Below the pieces are notes generated by a model. The model was not told the origin of the DNA. It saw only the letters and a program-made list of their open reading frames with translations, and made no database searches. A DNA stretch of 64,000 bases from Vandiemenella viatica (taxonomy: Eukaryota; Arthropoda; Insecta; Orthoptera; Morabidae). Both the position numbers and the translations under genes were made by a program. The DNA lies in NCBI GenBank assembly GCA_031002005.1, contig CM061921.1, positions 143,997,283-144,061,282 on the forward strand, given 5' to 3'. This document shows positions 42,421-52,629 of this stretch, piece after piece; the stretch's first letter is position 1; every line of letters starts with the position of its first letter.

Positions 42421-43530
42421 TAAAGAAGCAGTATAAGCAGAACAGATTGGAAGTGAATAAACTGAAACAATCAAGCACAAGAGGAAAATTTGCAGAAATG
42501 GTAAACTTAGGTCTAAGAAGTAACTCTGAAAGGAGATCAACCGAGGAAGAATGGAATGCATTAAATACCGAAATAATGAAAGCTGGTAAAGAAACATTAG
42601 GCTTTAGAAAACAAGCTGCCCGAAAACCTTGGATCACAGAAGAAATTTTGGAGCTGATGGATCAGAGGATGAAACAGGAAGAGAGCAGTACAGCCAATTT
42701 AGAAGTCAAATAAATAGGAAATGCAAAATAGCAAAAGAAAAAGTAGAAAAGGAAATGGTCGTAGGTAAAGTAGAAGTTGCATATAGAAAGATCAAACAGA
42801 ATTTTGGAGAAATGAACATTAAAGCTGCCGATGGGAAAACATTTTTAACCTCAGAGCTGACTGATGGAAAGAATACATTGAGAAACTCTATTTTGGGGAC
42901 GACTTTAATAATAGTGTAATGGGAAAGGAAGACGATGTCGACATTGATGACTTAGGAGATCCTGTTTTGAGGACAGAATTTAATAAAGCTCTGAATGACT
43001 TGAAAGCAAATAAGGCAGTTGGAATTGATGAGATCCCTGCAGAACTTCTTAAATTTCTAGGAGAAGAAGGAACTGAAAGATTATTCAAGCTGATATCAAA
43101 AAGTTATGAAACAGGAGAAATTCCAACTGATTTTAATAAAAATATCATCTTCACACTTCCAAAGAAAGCACAAGCAGACAAATGTGAGAATTATCGCACC
43201 ATTAGTCTAACATCACATGCTTCAAAATTACTGACCATAATAATATACAGAAGGATGGAAAGGGTAGTAGAAGAGATAGTAGGTGAAGATCAGTTTGGGT
43301 TTAGGAAAAATCGCGGTACAAGGGAAGCAATTCTGTCTTTAAGATTAATACTTGAAGGGCGGATCAAGAAAAACAAAGATACTTTTATGGCATCTGTTGA
43401 TTTAGAAAAAGCTTTTGATAATGTTAGGTGGGACAAGATGTTCAAAATTTTAAAGAAGACAGGTCTAAAGTATCGAGATAGAAAAATACTGTATAAACTA
43501 TATAAGAACATGGACTTTAGGAATACCTGA
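42399..43530 (+). pseudogene. RTE linker and reverse transcriptase, broken
   Basis: Three overlapping frames: 42399-42713, 42629-42919 and 42919-43530. The linker contains EEEWNALNTEIMKAGKETLG and RKPWITEEILELMDQR. The reverse transcriptase starts LNDLKANKAVGIDEIPAELL, then IPTDFNKNIIFTLPKK, YRTISLTSHASKLL (consensus R after the Y is kept, P is changed), DQFGFRKNRGTREAILSLR and MASVDLEKAFDNVRWDKM. The frame then passes from KLYKN directly into MDFRNT, the region normally about 150 codons further on. The GxRQGCxLSP and FADD blocks are therefore deleted at about 43508-43510, the reverse of the deletion pattern in the 16370 copy. Confidence 0.88.
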
Positions 43531-43888
43531 ATAAAGAAAATTGAAGCATTTGAAATGTGGTGCTACAGAAGAATACTGAAAATTAAGTGGACAGACAAAG
43601 TAAGAAATGAACGAGTTTTGTACATGATGGTTGAGAAAAGAAGTTTTTGGAAGAAGCTTATAGAAGGAAGAGACAGGCTGGTAGGTCATATTTTGAGATA
43701 TGCAGGATTGGTTAATTTATTAGTGGAGGGAACAGTCAAAGGTAAGAACTGTAGAGGAAGACAGAGATTAGTATATACGAAGCAGATAATTGAGGACGTG
43801 GGCTGTAGGGGTATGTAGAAATGAAGAGGTTAGCACAGGATAGGAAGGGATGGAGGATTGCATGAAACAAGTCAAAAGACTGACGACA
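43531..43888 (+). pseudogene. RTE C-terminal region
   Basis: After a TGA at 43528-43530 the frame resumes with MWCYRRILKIKWTDKVRNERV (43555 onward), then SFWKKLIEGRDRLVGHILRY, AGLVNLLVEGTVKGKNCRGR and VYTKQIIEDVGC, ending near 43818. It matches the equivalent parts at 16975-17240 and, on the minus strand, 14850-15030. A final MKRLAQDRKGW-like segment follows in another frame. Its role in the intact protein is not known to me. Confidence 0.85.
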
Positions 43889-43912
43889 GCAAAATAAAAA
43901 TAAAAATAAAAA

Positions 43913-44629
43913 CAGAGGGAAAAACCGGACAGCGTTACAAATAAAAGACACGAACCAAAGGTAGTCCTGACAAAGGTGAATCCTTTCATATAATTGTGTC
44001 TAAAATGAATCTAACAGAAAATTTTTGTTTTCACACTCAAGTCTAAAGTAGCCGTATGAGATCTTTGAATACTTACCCTCACACCGTTATTTTGTCTCAA
44101 CAGTAGTTTCCGAGGAAATTTTTTCATGGAAGTATTTATCTGTACGAGAGCCAACAATTTGCCTTCGCGTTATGCTGGACTGGGGTGGGCGAATTCTAAT
44201 CCCACGATTCGGACTGGCTATTAGGCGGTGTTGCGTAATCACCTATGCTAATGCTGCTGTGGTCCCCAATTTACCCCTCAAGAATACAAACCGAGATTCA
44301 CAAAAGAGGTTACACAATACGCAGACATACGGTGACACTATATTCCCTGGCATAAATTTCGAAATTATTAAACAAATGTGAAAGTTAAAAACCAGTAAAA
44401 AATAAAGAAAATTACAGGAACTAAAATAGTGAAGAAAAGCGATTCACCCGCTAAAATCTTTTTTAATTATAGTCTTCCTACCAAAAGTTATTAAATATTT
44501 TATGAAAACCATCGCAGATCACATCCACCCTCAACCTATGTGTGGTGTAATGAATTCTAAAGTGCAGCATCATTTCATCTTCAATATTACAGACTTGATT
44601 ACTGAATTTCAGACAGTATTCAATGAAAG
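43913..44629. other. Unannotated stretch
   Basis: Nothing recognised. Confidence 0.4.
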
Positions 44630-44680
44630 CCTCGCCTCTAATGGCCTCGATATCGACAAGGCGTAAAGTCATCAGCCAAA
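44630..44680 (+). mobile_element. SINE-A tail fragment
   Basis: CCTCGCCTCTAATGGCCTCG and ATATCGACAAGGCGTAAAG match only the last 50 bases of SINE-A. Either a strongly 5'-truncated insertion or a remnant. Confidence 0.7.
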
Positions 44681-44868
44681 ATATCAATGAAATCGTGGGT
44701 GTTTAAGTAAGACGTATTTCAAAGACTATGTTTCACCGGTAACCTGGTACTTTTAGCAAGTGTAAAAATTTGTACCAAATACGTAGCAAGAAGGACAGAA
44801 GCTGGGATAGGATTCATTTGAAAATAAGAGACAGGTTAATAGTATGCTGGGAATATATATGACATATA

Positions 44869-45156
44869 TTGGTGATGGGGCTTGAATGGACGTTGGTGGA
44901 AGAATTGGAAGCAATTCATGGAAATAAGGACCATGACCACAAGCTGGCATTTGATTTCACGCATAATGAAATTGGAAAGTTTTGTTTAGCAGGTAAGGGA
45001 GTCAAGAATTTAAACAAATTATCAGCGGAAATGGTGATCAACTTACTAGAACACTGCAAGAATTTAAAATTCGTAAAAGGAAAAAAGTTGTCGGATGGCG
45101 TTATTGCAATCAATGAAATTAAAGATTTTTTTAAAAAAACTAGAGAAACAAAATGA
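44869..45156 (+). CDS. Orphan 95-codon reading frame, unknown product
   Basis: Open frame from an ATG at 44869 to a TGA at 45154-45156. I do not recognise the protein. It is charged and lysine-rich with a regular, helix-like pattern: ELEAIHGNKDHDHKLAFDFT, HNEIGKFCLAGKGVKNLNKL, MVINLLEHCKNLKFVKGKK, and AINEIKDFFKKTRETK at the end. It has no low-complexity tract and no overlap with any repeat family seen here. The sequence upstream in the same frame is interrupted. A functional small gene, an exon or a fragment of a mobile element are all possible. A TATA-like TATATAT lies at about 44850-44856. Confidence 0.3.
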   Translation: MVMGLEWTLVEELEAIHGNKDHDHKLAFDFTHNEIGKFCLAGKGVKNLNKLSAEMVINLLEHCKNLKFVKGKKLSDGVIAINEIKDFFKKTRETK

Positions 45157-45477
45157 CGGGATAGTAAAGTGGTTGTTCATGGCAATTAAATTAAATAAAA
45201 AGTATACGCATTTTCGAATGTAGATTATTCAGATGTTAGATGGTTTCTCAAAAAACTAGGAAGTTAGCATGAGGGCTGCAAATTAGAAACACTGATACTC
45301 ATTTCAAAAACACCGAATAAAATGCGACACTATGGTAATTGTTGAACGGATGCTTTGACTAAAACTAGTCATTCTTCCGTCGGATGAGGAGGTAAAAAAA
45401 AAGCGTTATAGCACTCCTTGACGTATTTATATGAGCGTCTTGTAGATATTAATCCGTCTTCCACTACTTACCTGATT
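45157..45477. other. Unannotated stretch
   Basis: Nothing recognised. Confidence 0.4.
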
Positions 45478-45590
45478 ATTCCGGTGTAGGATAACAGTCG
45501 ACACACACAACACTTACTCTAAACGCCGATGCCATCTATTGGACTCGAACCGGCGACCTTCAGCACTCTAGCCCCTACGCATCCGGCGGC
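45478..45590 (-). mobile_element. SINE group C head fragment
   Basis: Minus strand. B box complement GGACTCGAACCGGCGACC at 45540-45557 and complement of GCATCGGCG beside it; body complement GACACACACAACACTTACTC. Matches the head and first body part of the copies at 19352 and 51708; the 3' part is missing. Confidence 0.75.
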
Positions 45591-46324
45591 GTTGAATCTG
45601 ACGGTGACTTTTCTGAATTGGCCTGCAACGAGTTTATCCTCTCTCTTCTTTCGTCTCTTTTGGATAACGTGAACAAGACGCTACGATTAATGCACTCTCA
45701 ATAAATTCATCTGAATATAAAATAATACTTCTAATACTGGAGAAGTCAAGAAGAAACATTCGAGTCGAAATTTCCCCCCGGCATGTCGCAAACCTTTCTT
45801 GCTCTTTTTCTCGATTTCAAACGATATTATCATAAAGACAAAAAATTTGAAATATTCCTTATCGGATATAGACGGACAACCGCAACAGGTGGGTACCTAT
45901 AACAATAATGATTAGTTTTTTTATATAAATACAAAAAACTTTTCATAATACAACCCCTTAGAACATAATAAATAACATTTGCCAACGTCGTACGTCCATT
46001 GCTTCAAAAAAGAAAAGAAAAAAATTGAAAGTAATTCTACAGACGATCAGGTTTATTTTATTAATCAGTCTCTCAACAGATAAAAGTAAAACCGAGTGTT
46101 TGTATGATACAATTCCACTGGATTCTTGGGCACTATTTTAGTTTTCCGAATTTGACAGTATTATATTTCAATTTTTAAATTCGAAACAATTTCTGCTTCT
46201 GACGTTCCTTAAAACAATTTCTAATATTTTCATAGTAATATCTTCATCGTTATGTCTGTGTGTTGTAGCGGCGGTGTTAAACACGCCAGCCATAAGCCAT
46301 AAAGTGAATTCATGTGGTCTTGGG
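45591..46324. other. Unannotated AT-rich stretch
   Basis: Nothing recognised apart from the adjoining group B fragment. Confidence 0.4.
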
Positions 46325-46378
46325 ACCTGGTGACAGAGTTGCTGGCTAATCACGAAGCTACCAGACCGCTCACCAAAG
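46325..46378 (-). mobile_element. SINE group B head fragment
   Basis: The complement reads GGTGAGCGGTCTGGTAGCTT then CGTGATTAGCCAGCAACTC, equivalent to the A box half of the group B head. The B box is not visible. Confidence 0.5.
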
Positions 46379-46491
46379 CCATGTAAAGCTTATTCTCCCT
46401 GTTTCAACTTGATAATAATAACAATAATGATGTTCCTTAATGGCTGCACAGTCTGCCTCAGTCGTAGCTGCGTTTCATAACCGACCGAGTA

Positions 46492-46716
46492 TTTTTTTTT
46501 TTTTTTTTAATGGCTTAACTACTCGTCGTGATCATTGGAAGTTTAAAAGTACGGCGAGCAAGGAAGGGATAGGAGTTAGGTCATGGCCTTTAAAGAAATC
46601 AAAGCCGAAATTCACCTGGAGTGATTTGGGGAAACCAAGGAAAGCCGAAATCTGGATTGCCGGACGGCGACCTAACCCTTGTCCTCTCGAACGCGAGGCC
46701 ACGCTGGGTGGGGGTA
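46492..46716 (-). mobile_element. SINE-A copy, diverged
   Basis: Minus strand, with a T run at 46492-46508, tail remnants (TGGCTTAACTACTCGTCG), and central domain complement TCACCTGGAGTGATTTGGGG at 46610-46629. The B box region is lost (GACGGCGACCTAACCC) and the head shortened. Inactive. Confidence 0.75.
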
Positions 46717-46816
46717 TATAGGAATCACGAAAGCGTTCACATTAAACAGCAAACTGTGCCAAAAGTGAAGGTTACCTTCAGGAAACACCACCTACAATCC
46801 AATTGTCTAGATTAAG

Positions 46817-46912
46817 GACATTTCGAAATTCGCAGCCGCGACCGGGATTCTTACCGAGGACCTATCATCCTCCAGTCAGGCGCTTTTTAATCACTGAGCT
46901 ACCAGACCGCTC
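46817..46912 (-). mobile_element. tRNA-headed SINE (group B)
   Basis: The complement reads GAGCGGTCTGGTAGCTCAGT, GATTAAAAAGCGCCTGACTG, then a B box-like GTAAGAATCCCGGTCGCGG. Same head as at 27409. It lies 127 bases before a plus-strand SINE-A copy. Confidence 0.7.
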
Positions 46913-47047
46913 AACCTGATGATTGAGAGCGTAGTAAAACAGTAAAATAAGTGGTGATTGTTAGTCTGTGCACGTCTTATAGTAGTTTGTGGACGTAAAT
47001 AGTATTAATCACCACATAAAGGTAGGTTTAAAGTCACGGACCGAGCG

Positions 47048-47061
47048 TGGTGGGTGAGCGG
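47048..47061 (+). promoter_or_regulatory. Pol III A box of SINE-A
   Basis: TGGTGGGTGAGCGG fits the tRNA A box pattern (TRGYNNARNNG with one extra base) and lies 34 bases before the B box, a normal tRNA-type spacing for SINEs. Confidence 0.65.
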
Positions 47062-47094
47062 TTAACGCTCTGGCCTCGCATTCGGGAGGACGGT

Positions 47095-47105
47095 GGTTCG
47101 AATCC
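47095..47105 (+). promoter_or_regulatory. Pol III B box of SINE-A
   Basis: GGTTCGAATCC is a perfect B box. The same 11 bases are kept in the copies at 8496, 15044 and 38470. Confidence 0.85.
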
Positions 47106-47394
47106 CCGTCCGGACATCCAGATTTGGGTTTTCCATGGTTTCCCCAGATCACTCCTGGCGAATGCCAGAATGCTTCCTTCAAAAAGCCATGGGCGAAATC
47201 CTTCCCGTTCCTTGTCCTCAGTCCCATCCCACCTCTAATGATGTCGACGACGCGTAAAGCCATAGGTAAAACTACTTGATTATATTCTTTAAAAGGCTGA
47301 TAAATACTATTTGGTCATACTTACGGCTAGGAGCCGTCAAATGTGTGTGTGATGAGACATAAAATTAATACGTATTGAAAAAAATACCATAAAC

Positions 47395-47965
47395 AAAGAT
47401 GTGGAATGTGTTGCTATAAAAGGGCGTTGAAAGCATAGAGGAGAGACAAAGTGCGAAATGACTATCTTCTTGAAATGATGGGTTATAAAACGAACGAGTT
47501 TCACAGAAAGATGAGATATGATGGTGGGTCACATTTTAAGACAGGCGGGATCGGTTGACCTACGAGAACAAGTTGTTACAGCAAAAACAGTACTGGAAAA
47601 AAAAATTGGGAGAGTAAACAGACTTTTTTTTTACTTACGGCTTTACGCCTCGTCGATGTCGAGGTCATTAGAGGCAGGATGGAACTGAGGACAAGGAACT
47701 GGAAGGAATTCGGCCATGGCTTTTTTTTAATGAAGCATCCCGGCATTCGCCTGGAGTGATTTGTGGAAACCATGGAAAACCCAAATCTGGATGCCCGGAC
47801 GGGGATTCGTACCGGCGTCCTCCCGAATGCGAGGCCATAGCGTTAACCACTCACCCACCACGCTCGGTGTGTAAACAGACGAAGTTGATTATATATGGAG
47901 ACAGATATTAGCACAGGATTCAAAGAGATGGACTACAGCATCATATTGTACTGGTCAAGAAACTT
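47395..47965 (+). pseudogene. RTE 3'-end relic holding a SINE
   Basis: 47395-47623 and 47881-47965 align with the C-terminal and 3' parts of the RTE copies: GATGTGGAATGTGTTGCTAT, CTTGAAATGATGGG, GATGGTGGGTCACATTTTAA, GACAGGCGGGATCGGTTGAC, then after the SINE GATTATATATGGAGACAG and TAGCACAGGATTCAAAGAG. Reading frames are destroyed. It is older than the SINE inside it and ends next to the Tc1 element at 47976. Confidence 0.75.
47614..47880 (-). mobile_element. SINE-A copy with perfect 10-bp target duplication
   Basis: SINE at 47624-47870 on the minus strand, flanked by GTAAACAGAC at 47614-47623 and 47871-47880. T run (poly-A complement) at 47624-47632, full central domain, B box complement (GGGGATTCGTACC, one change), complete head ending CACGCTCGGTGT. 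A small A/T expansion interrupts the central domain (CTTTTTTTTAATG). The perfect duplication marks it as one of the younger insertions. Confidence 0.95.
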
Positions 47966-47975
47966 CAGGTTGTGA

Positions 47976-49245
47976 ATATTGCAACACCCAGAAGGAATGG
48001 TCTGAATAATTCCAAAATCGAACGATGTGTGGAACAGTGGAATAAGTGATTAAGATTGCAGAGATATGGCGCACACGTAGGCCCAGAAACGACCTCATTT
48101 GTGCGACCGGACAGGTCAATGTTATGCTACACTCAGTCGGTGCAGAGCCGTCAAACGAAGTGGAAACGTGCAATCAAGTGCCAGCATGCCGCTTCGACTT
48201 CAAAGGGCGCAATATCAGCATGTGAGTGAATTCGAACGTGGCAAAATGATTGGTGTCGTGGAAACGGATATGTTGTACTCTGATACTGTGGCTCGTACAA
48301 GCCATACTATTACAACAATGTCGCGGGTGTGGAACCAAGGCATAGAACAGGGTCGTACACAGTGACAAGCGTGTACAGGATCACAATGCGGCATGAATGT
48401 CATCTTATCCACATAGCCGTAACCGACACAACAGCTTCGTCCGCAGTGTTGGCTCGATGTTGGAGCCCTGCAACAGATGTAAAAAGGTCTGCCAGCCTCA
48501 GCGGTTTGACGCCATCTGCTGGGAGCTGGACTGGTGGCACAAATTTCATTGCGTCGGCTTCCATTGACCAAAACCCACCAACACCTCAGAGTACAACTGG
48601 CACGCCAACGCTGGCTTACTGCGTAGCAAAATATTGTGTTTTTGGATGCGTCCCGCATCAGCATGCACTCGAGTGATAGCTGCGTACGTCTTAGACGCTA
48701 ACGTTGTGAACGCAACAGGGCACACTACCTTGTTGAACGGCATAGCGGGCCAAGTGTGATGGTTTGGGGTGCCATTGGCAATAATATGCGACCTCACTTG
48801 AGGGAGATCTGAACAGCAACCGCTACATCATGGAGGTTTTAGTGGCCGTGACACTGTTCCTCCTCCCGGCAGCTCCAAATGGCATATTCCAGCAGGACAA
48901 TGCACACATCTGGCAAGTAATGTGGAAGCCTTCTTCGAAACGACGGGTACCACTGCTTCCCCGGTCTGCACAGTCACCTGACATGTAGTCCATTGAACAT
49001 GTATGGGAACGGCAGCTTGTTCGTTCTGGTCCTCTTGCAAACACAATTGATGCCGCGTGGCAGTGTATTTCCATCCAGGTTCACGAAGTCTAGAAGCTTT
49101 TATTGTAGCATGGCTTCACACTGCACTGAATTCTCACCGTCAAAGTGCAAGTGGAGATCAGATTTTCCAATCATTTGTGAAATGTCCCTATTGTGTGGAA
49201 TAAATTTCGTTGTAATCACATTTCTCCTTCTTGGTGTTGCAATTT
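47976..49245 (+). mobile_element. Tc1-type element with inverted repeats
   Basis: Terminal inverted repeats: left ATTGCAACACCCAGAAGGAA (47978-47997), complement of the right end ATTGCAACACCAAGAAGGAG (49243 back to 49224), 18 of 20 matching. TA steps lie close to both ends (about 47976-47977 and 49248-49249), but the exact edges are uncertain. About 1.27 kb, which is usual for Tc1 elements. It contains a decayed transposase gene. Confidence 0.85.
48186..49170 (+). pseudogene. Tc1-type transposase pseudogene
   Basis: In shifting frames: VSEFERGKMIGVVETD and TMSRVWNQGIEQGRTQ (paired helix-turn-helix DNA-binding part, 48220-48363), GPSVMVWGAIGNNMR near 48750-48795, IFQQDNAH near 48888 (second catalytic Asp kept), RSAQSPDM followed by a stop and SIEHVWERQLVRSG near 48965-49030 (third catalytic Glu kept), and LANTIDAAWQC near 49035. 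The first catalytic Asp block is not clear. Several stops and shifts; inactive. Tc1 transposases cut and paste their own element at TA. Confidence 0.8.
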
Positions 49246-50259
49246 TTATAAACAATAGTGTACATTATCGCCAACTGAAGACAAAAAATGGCACACAGGA
49301 GACTGGAATCATCATACAAACTTTATGATTGATTGAAGGTGTTTTTATGACACGTATTACGATGGAAGTCTTTAATATTACAGATCTTGTCGATTATGAG
49401 CACTTATTACATATTTTATACAAATAATTATGGCCGAGCCATATGAAGACAGTAGCAATTAAGAATTGTAGTTGTTTAGACTCCTAAATGGTAATAGCCA
49501 AAGGGCTCTGTACACCCAGCTTACGTCAGTGTCTTTATAAGTTGGAGTATTAACTATTAGTTTGAATAAAGTATATAAAAGTTCTATTTCACAGAAATAT
49601 AACATGAGAGGACTAAAAATATTGTGGTAACTTGTGGTTACATATGAAGTGTATTCGGAAATTGATAGTGAAAAGTTTGTAAATTTTAAGAGCACCACGT
49701 GGTAATATTAATTTTTTAGTAGCTCATAATGGCAGCATTTAGCGCTAAATATTGCTTGGCTTAATGGATAAAACTCAGCCACTCGAAAATGAATGGCTTC
49801 TGTAAAAACTGGGAATTTAAAACAAAAGCCCGGATTTCTTCATCAAAGCTGTCACAAAAGCTACTTTTCAATTATGCTGAATGAACATCAATTACAGTGA
49901 AATATGTAGCTGCGACATTTTATCAGCACTCACAAGTAGGAACAGAGTGCACAGGCTTTCTTCCACCACTATAAAATTACTGGAAACTAACGTTAATTAT
50001 TAGAATTCCACTAGGACAGAGTAATACACAGTTTACTGGAATTTGATGGCAATAATTTTAAGAGGCGTTAAATAAATCGATATCTACTCTCGGCATCGTT
50101 CTTTAAAGTATTCTAGGTATTTAACAAACAGCTTTTATTCCGAATGCTGCAAAGAGCTCAAATTGAAGTTATTTCGACAAGGTGCGATAAAAGGCTGCTT
50201 AAATTTCAAAAAGTAAAAGGTATTAAATGTTATGAGCGAAAAGAAAGCACCCACCAAAG
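49246..50259. other. Unannotated stretch with one tRNA-like fragment
   Basis: 49750-49785 (GCTTGGCTTAATGGATAAA) resembles the 5' half of the tRNA-like head at 58287 but lacks a B box. Nothing else recognised. Confidence 0.4.
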
Positions 50260-50459
50260 GGCAAAAAGTTTTTTTTTTTTTTTTGCTTGGGCTTTACGCC
50301 TTGTCGACAGCGCGGTAATTGCAGGCGGGATGGGATTGGGGCAAGGAACGGGAAGGAATTCGGCCATGGTCTTTTTAAAGGAAGCATCCCGGCATTCGCC
50401 TGGAGTGATTTGGGGAAACCATGGAAAACCCAAATCTGGATGCCTGGACGGCAAAAAGT
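50260..50459 (-). mobile_element. SINE-A copy, 5'-truncated, perfect 10-bp target duplication
   Basis: Flanked by GGCAAAAAGT at 50260-50269 and 50450-50459. The SINE runs on the minus strand from GTCCAGGCATCC through the central domain and tail to a T run (complement of poly-A) at 50269-50284. The whole tRNA-like head is missing, yet the duplication sits directly at the truncation point, so the truncation happened during insertion. The last base or bases of the duplication may be shared with the SINE. Confidence 0.92.
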
Positions 50460-50584
50460 AAGCCGTTCAGTCTTTGAAAACATTAACTCAGCTGTAATAG
50501 CACAAAGCAACATGAAGTTGGATTGGCACACCATCGAAGATAAAGCTGATTCAGAAAGATCCAGGAAATAACCGTTACGTATTT

Positions 50585-50833
50585 TTGCTTATTAGTAGTA
50601 GCGAGAATTTTCAGAGAAAAGCGACGCATTTTTTTACCGCTTGTCAGAAACTTGATGCAGAGGATGGGCTGGGAATCCACATGAATTTGTTGAGAAACAT
50701 CCGAACAACTTCTTTTATTTACGAATGTAGAGAAATAGTTGTCCCAACGGCGTATTTGTATCGCAGTGAGAGAGAAGATGAGATCAGGAAAATAAGGTAC
50801 CGTAGTGATGGAAACACTCGCCACGATGGTTGA
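50585..50833 (+). pseudogene. LINE ORF2 C-terminal relic (CR1/L2-like)
   Basis: An 82-codon open frame with YECREIVVPTAYLYRSERED followed by EIRKIRYRSDGNTRHDG. It resembles the end of the LINE at 24500-24640 (DSKQILLPATFISRNDHENK, REIRDRTDSF). No reverse transcriptase remains. Assignment is by this motif only. Confidence 0.45.
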
Positions 50834-51707
50834 GACGGGGTTTGCTAGTTCGAGTGCTGGTAGTGGATAAAATTTTCACCATCATTATTTAACCAACAGG
50901 GAAGTAGAGGTGGTAGACTAATAGCTAAATTGTGCACCAAAGTAATGGGTGAGAATGGCGTGGGGGATTATGACACTATTGATCTCGATCCGACAGTCAG
51001 ATGGGGACGTTAAGCCTGGCATCTCCATTCGGGTCCTTCGGAAGAGTAGGCCTAAATGGACCAGGATCGGGTTTCACGCCTCCTTTCTTATTTATTTCAT
51101 TCATTCACAACATATTACATTGTACATACACGTGTCACAGTCATCCATAAAACTCAATTAACAAGTAAATACGTATTTATCACTGGGAAATGAAAGGGGA
51201 GACAACTCATTTAAAATTTACTAAGATAAAGAACCCATCAACGTAATGTTTAAGGAGGAGAAGAAGACTGACGCATTTAAGTATTATTTCTTTTCTTGTG
51301 CTTTTACAGATCAAAATCGATAGAGTAGACATTATTTTTGGTGCACAACCATCCATATTTTTCTGTGAATTCCAGAATATAGATGTAGATGTAAACCATG
51401 AAATTTGGCAATGTTCAAGTCATATGTATGAATAATACGCTTTTGTAGAGATTTGTAATTTTTTTAGTTATTGTCATTTGTAAAAAAATGTATTATTCCA
51501 AGAAATGCATATCGTAATACAAGAATCTGCAACATCTTTCGTATAATTCTCTTAATATACTGTTAACTATTAGTTCCCAGCAAGGACGGCATTATATAAA
51601 ATGCACCATCTTCATGAACTGGTTCGATTCCGGCCCAGTGCAAAGGCACGGGTTGATTTAATTGAATATCGTATTTGTGGTGACTAGAACAGATGAACCT
51701 TGCAACA
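50834..51707. other. Unannotated stretch
   Basis: At 51620-51635 GGTTCGATTCCGGCC resembles a pol III B box but no head or tail was recognised around it. Nothing else seen. Confidence 0.4.
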
Positions 51708-51947
51708 TTTTTTTTTGCATTCGGCTACATAGGCCATACAGCCAGTTCAACGTGATTATCGACTCTTCTTGTGTTTCAATTTCTCCAGTACAATGTACAT
51801 ACTAAGTATGGACACATGATCACTACAGGACGGACACGACATTCATATACACACAACACTAAACACCCATGTCCTCGACCGGACTCGAACCGGTGACCTT
51901 CGGCACGAGGAGCTAGCACTCTGACCCCTAAGCTACCGAAGCCAGCC
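51708..51947 (-). mobile_element. SINE group C copy, best kept
   Basis: Minus strand. T run 51708-51716, body complement with CTACAGGACGGACACGACAT, ACACAACACTAAACACCCAT, B box complement GGACTCGAACCGGTGACC at 51881-51898, head complement ending CTACCGAAGCCAGCC. The B box is perfect. The copy could define this family together with 19352. Confidence 0.85.
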
Positions 51948-52629
51948 AAGTGCAGACTGTCAAGCCGGAATACCAAGCTGAAAACGTGGAAAGAAACTGA
52001 AACCAGCATTTAATACGAATGAATATGACACTGAAAGCACCTCTGTAATGCAAATGTTTCACGGCAGAAGGAAGAACGAAATGTTAAGAATGCCAGTACA
52101 GAAGCGGAATATGGCTAAAGCGGAAGTTACCCCTCCACAAGTTGCCACCTCAGCGAAAGCCACAACTATTCCAAACCAATTAACAGTTAACTAAACATTT
52201 TCAGAGGGAGATTAATTAGACGTCCCAGATACCTCAGCGCAACAACTTACATTCTGGGGCTTCTTAGACCGAAGAAACATCCTCCCATTACTAGTATACT
52301 TACAGTAGCAGTAACATATTAGTATCAAGTAACAAATGTCAACAAGCGTCAAAGTTTTACTTAAAAAATAAAGACGGCAACATCGTAACCGTATTTCCAA
52401 ACGTATATTGGCAATATAAATTAACAAAATTGCGTTTCCACAAGCTTACAGATTGCAGGAATAAACTAGATATGGAAAAAGATTAAATTTTACAAATACC
52501 TGTTTTTAAACATGTCCAAACACTATCTCACTCAGAATTAATTATTCATGTTTAATATACTACATTATGCGATACGTGACTAGATAGCTAGTTCTCAGAT
52601 AAACTTAACATCTATACATTAATACGCTA
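51948..52629. other. Unannotated stretch
   Basis: Nothing recognised. Confidence 0.4.

Larger units (their letters stand above)
41217..43912 (+). mobile_element. RTE-type LINE, near full length, internally deleted
   Basis: The only copy in the window with a 5' region and both coding domains. The 5' UTR (about 41217-41667) is GC-richer and structured, with GGAATCACCCACTGCATGCC, AACGACCTCCGAAAGGAGG and GGGAAACCACTGCATTAAAG. Endonuclease region 41667-42420, linker 42420-42919, reverse transcriptase 42919-43510, C-terminus 43512-43820. The 3' end reads AAAGACTGACGACAGCAAAA followed by an AAATA microsatellite (to 43912), as usual for RTE. The exact 5' edge is uncertain. Confidence 0.88.
47040..47271 (+). 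mobile_element. SINE-A copy, closest to consensus in the head
   Basis: Head ACCGAGCGTGGTGGGTGAGC, CTCTGGCCTCGCATTCGGG, B box GGTTCGAATCCCC, full central domain with minor changes and tail GACGCGTAAAGCCATAGGT. About ten bases are lost near GACCTCGACG. The internal promoter is intact (see next two entries), so this copy could still be transcribed by RNA polymerase III. Confidence 0.92.

Noticed and set aside
47047..47238. Open frame of about 63 codons starting MVGERLTLWPRIREDG, repeated with variants at 8476 and 15052
   Set aside because: It is the translation of the SINE-A head and core on the plus strand. The repeated occurrence comes from SINE copies, not from a protein family.
51881..51947. 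Apparent tRNA gene on the minus strand
   Set aside because: The B box is perfect but the acceptor stem does not close and the sequence continues into a repeated body with an A tail; it is a SINE head.
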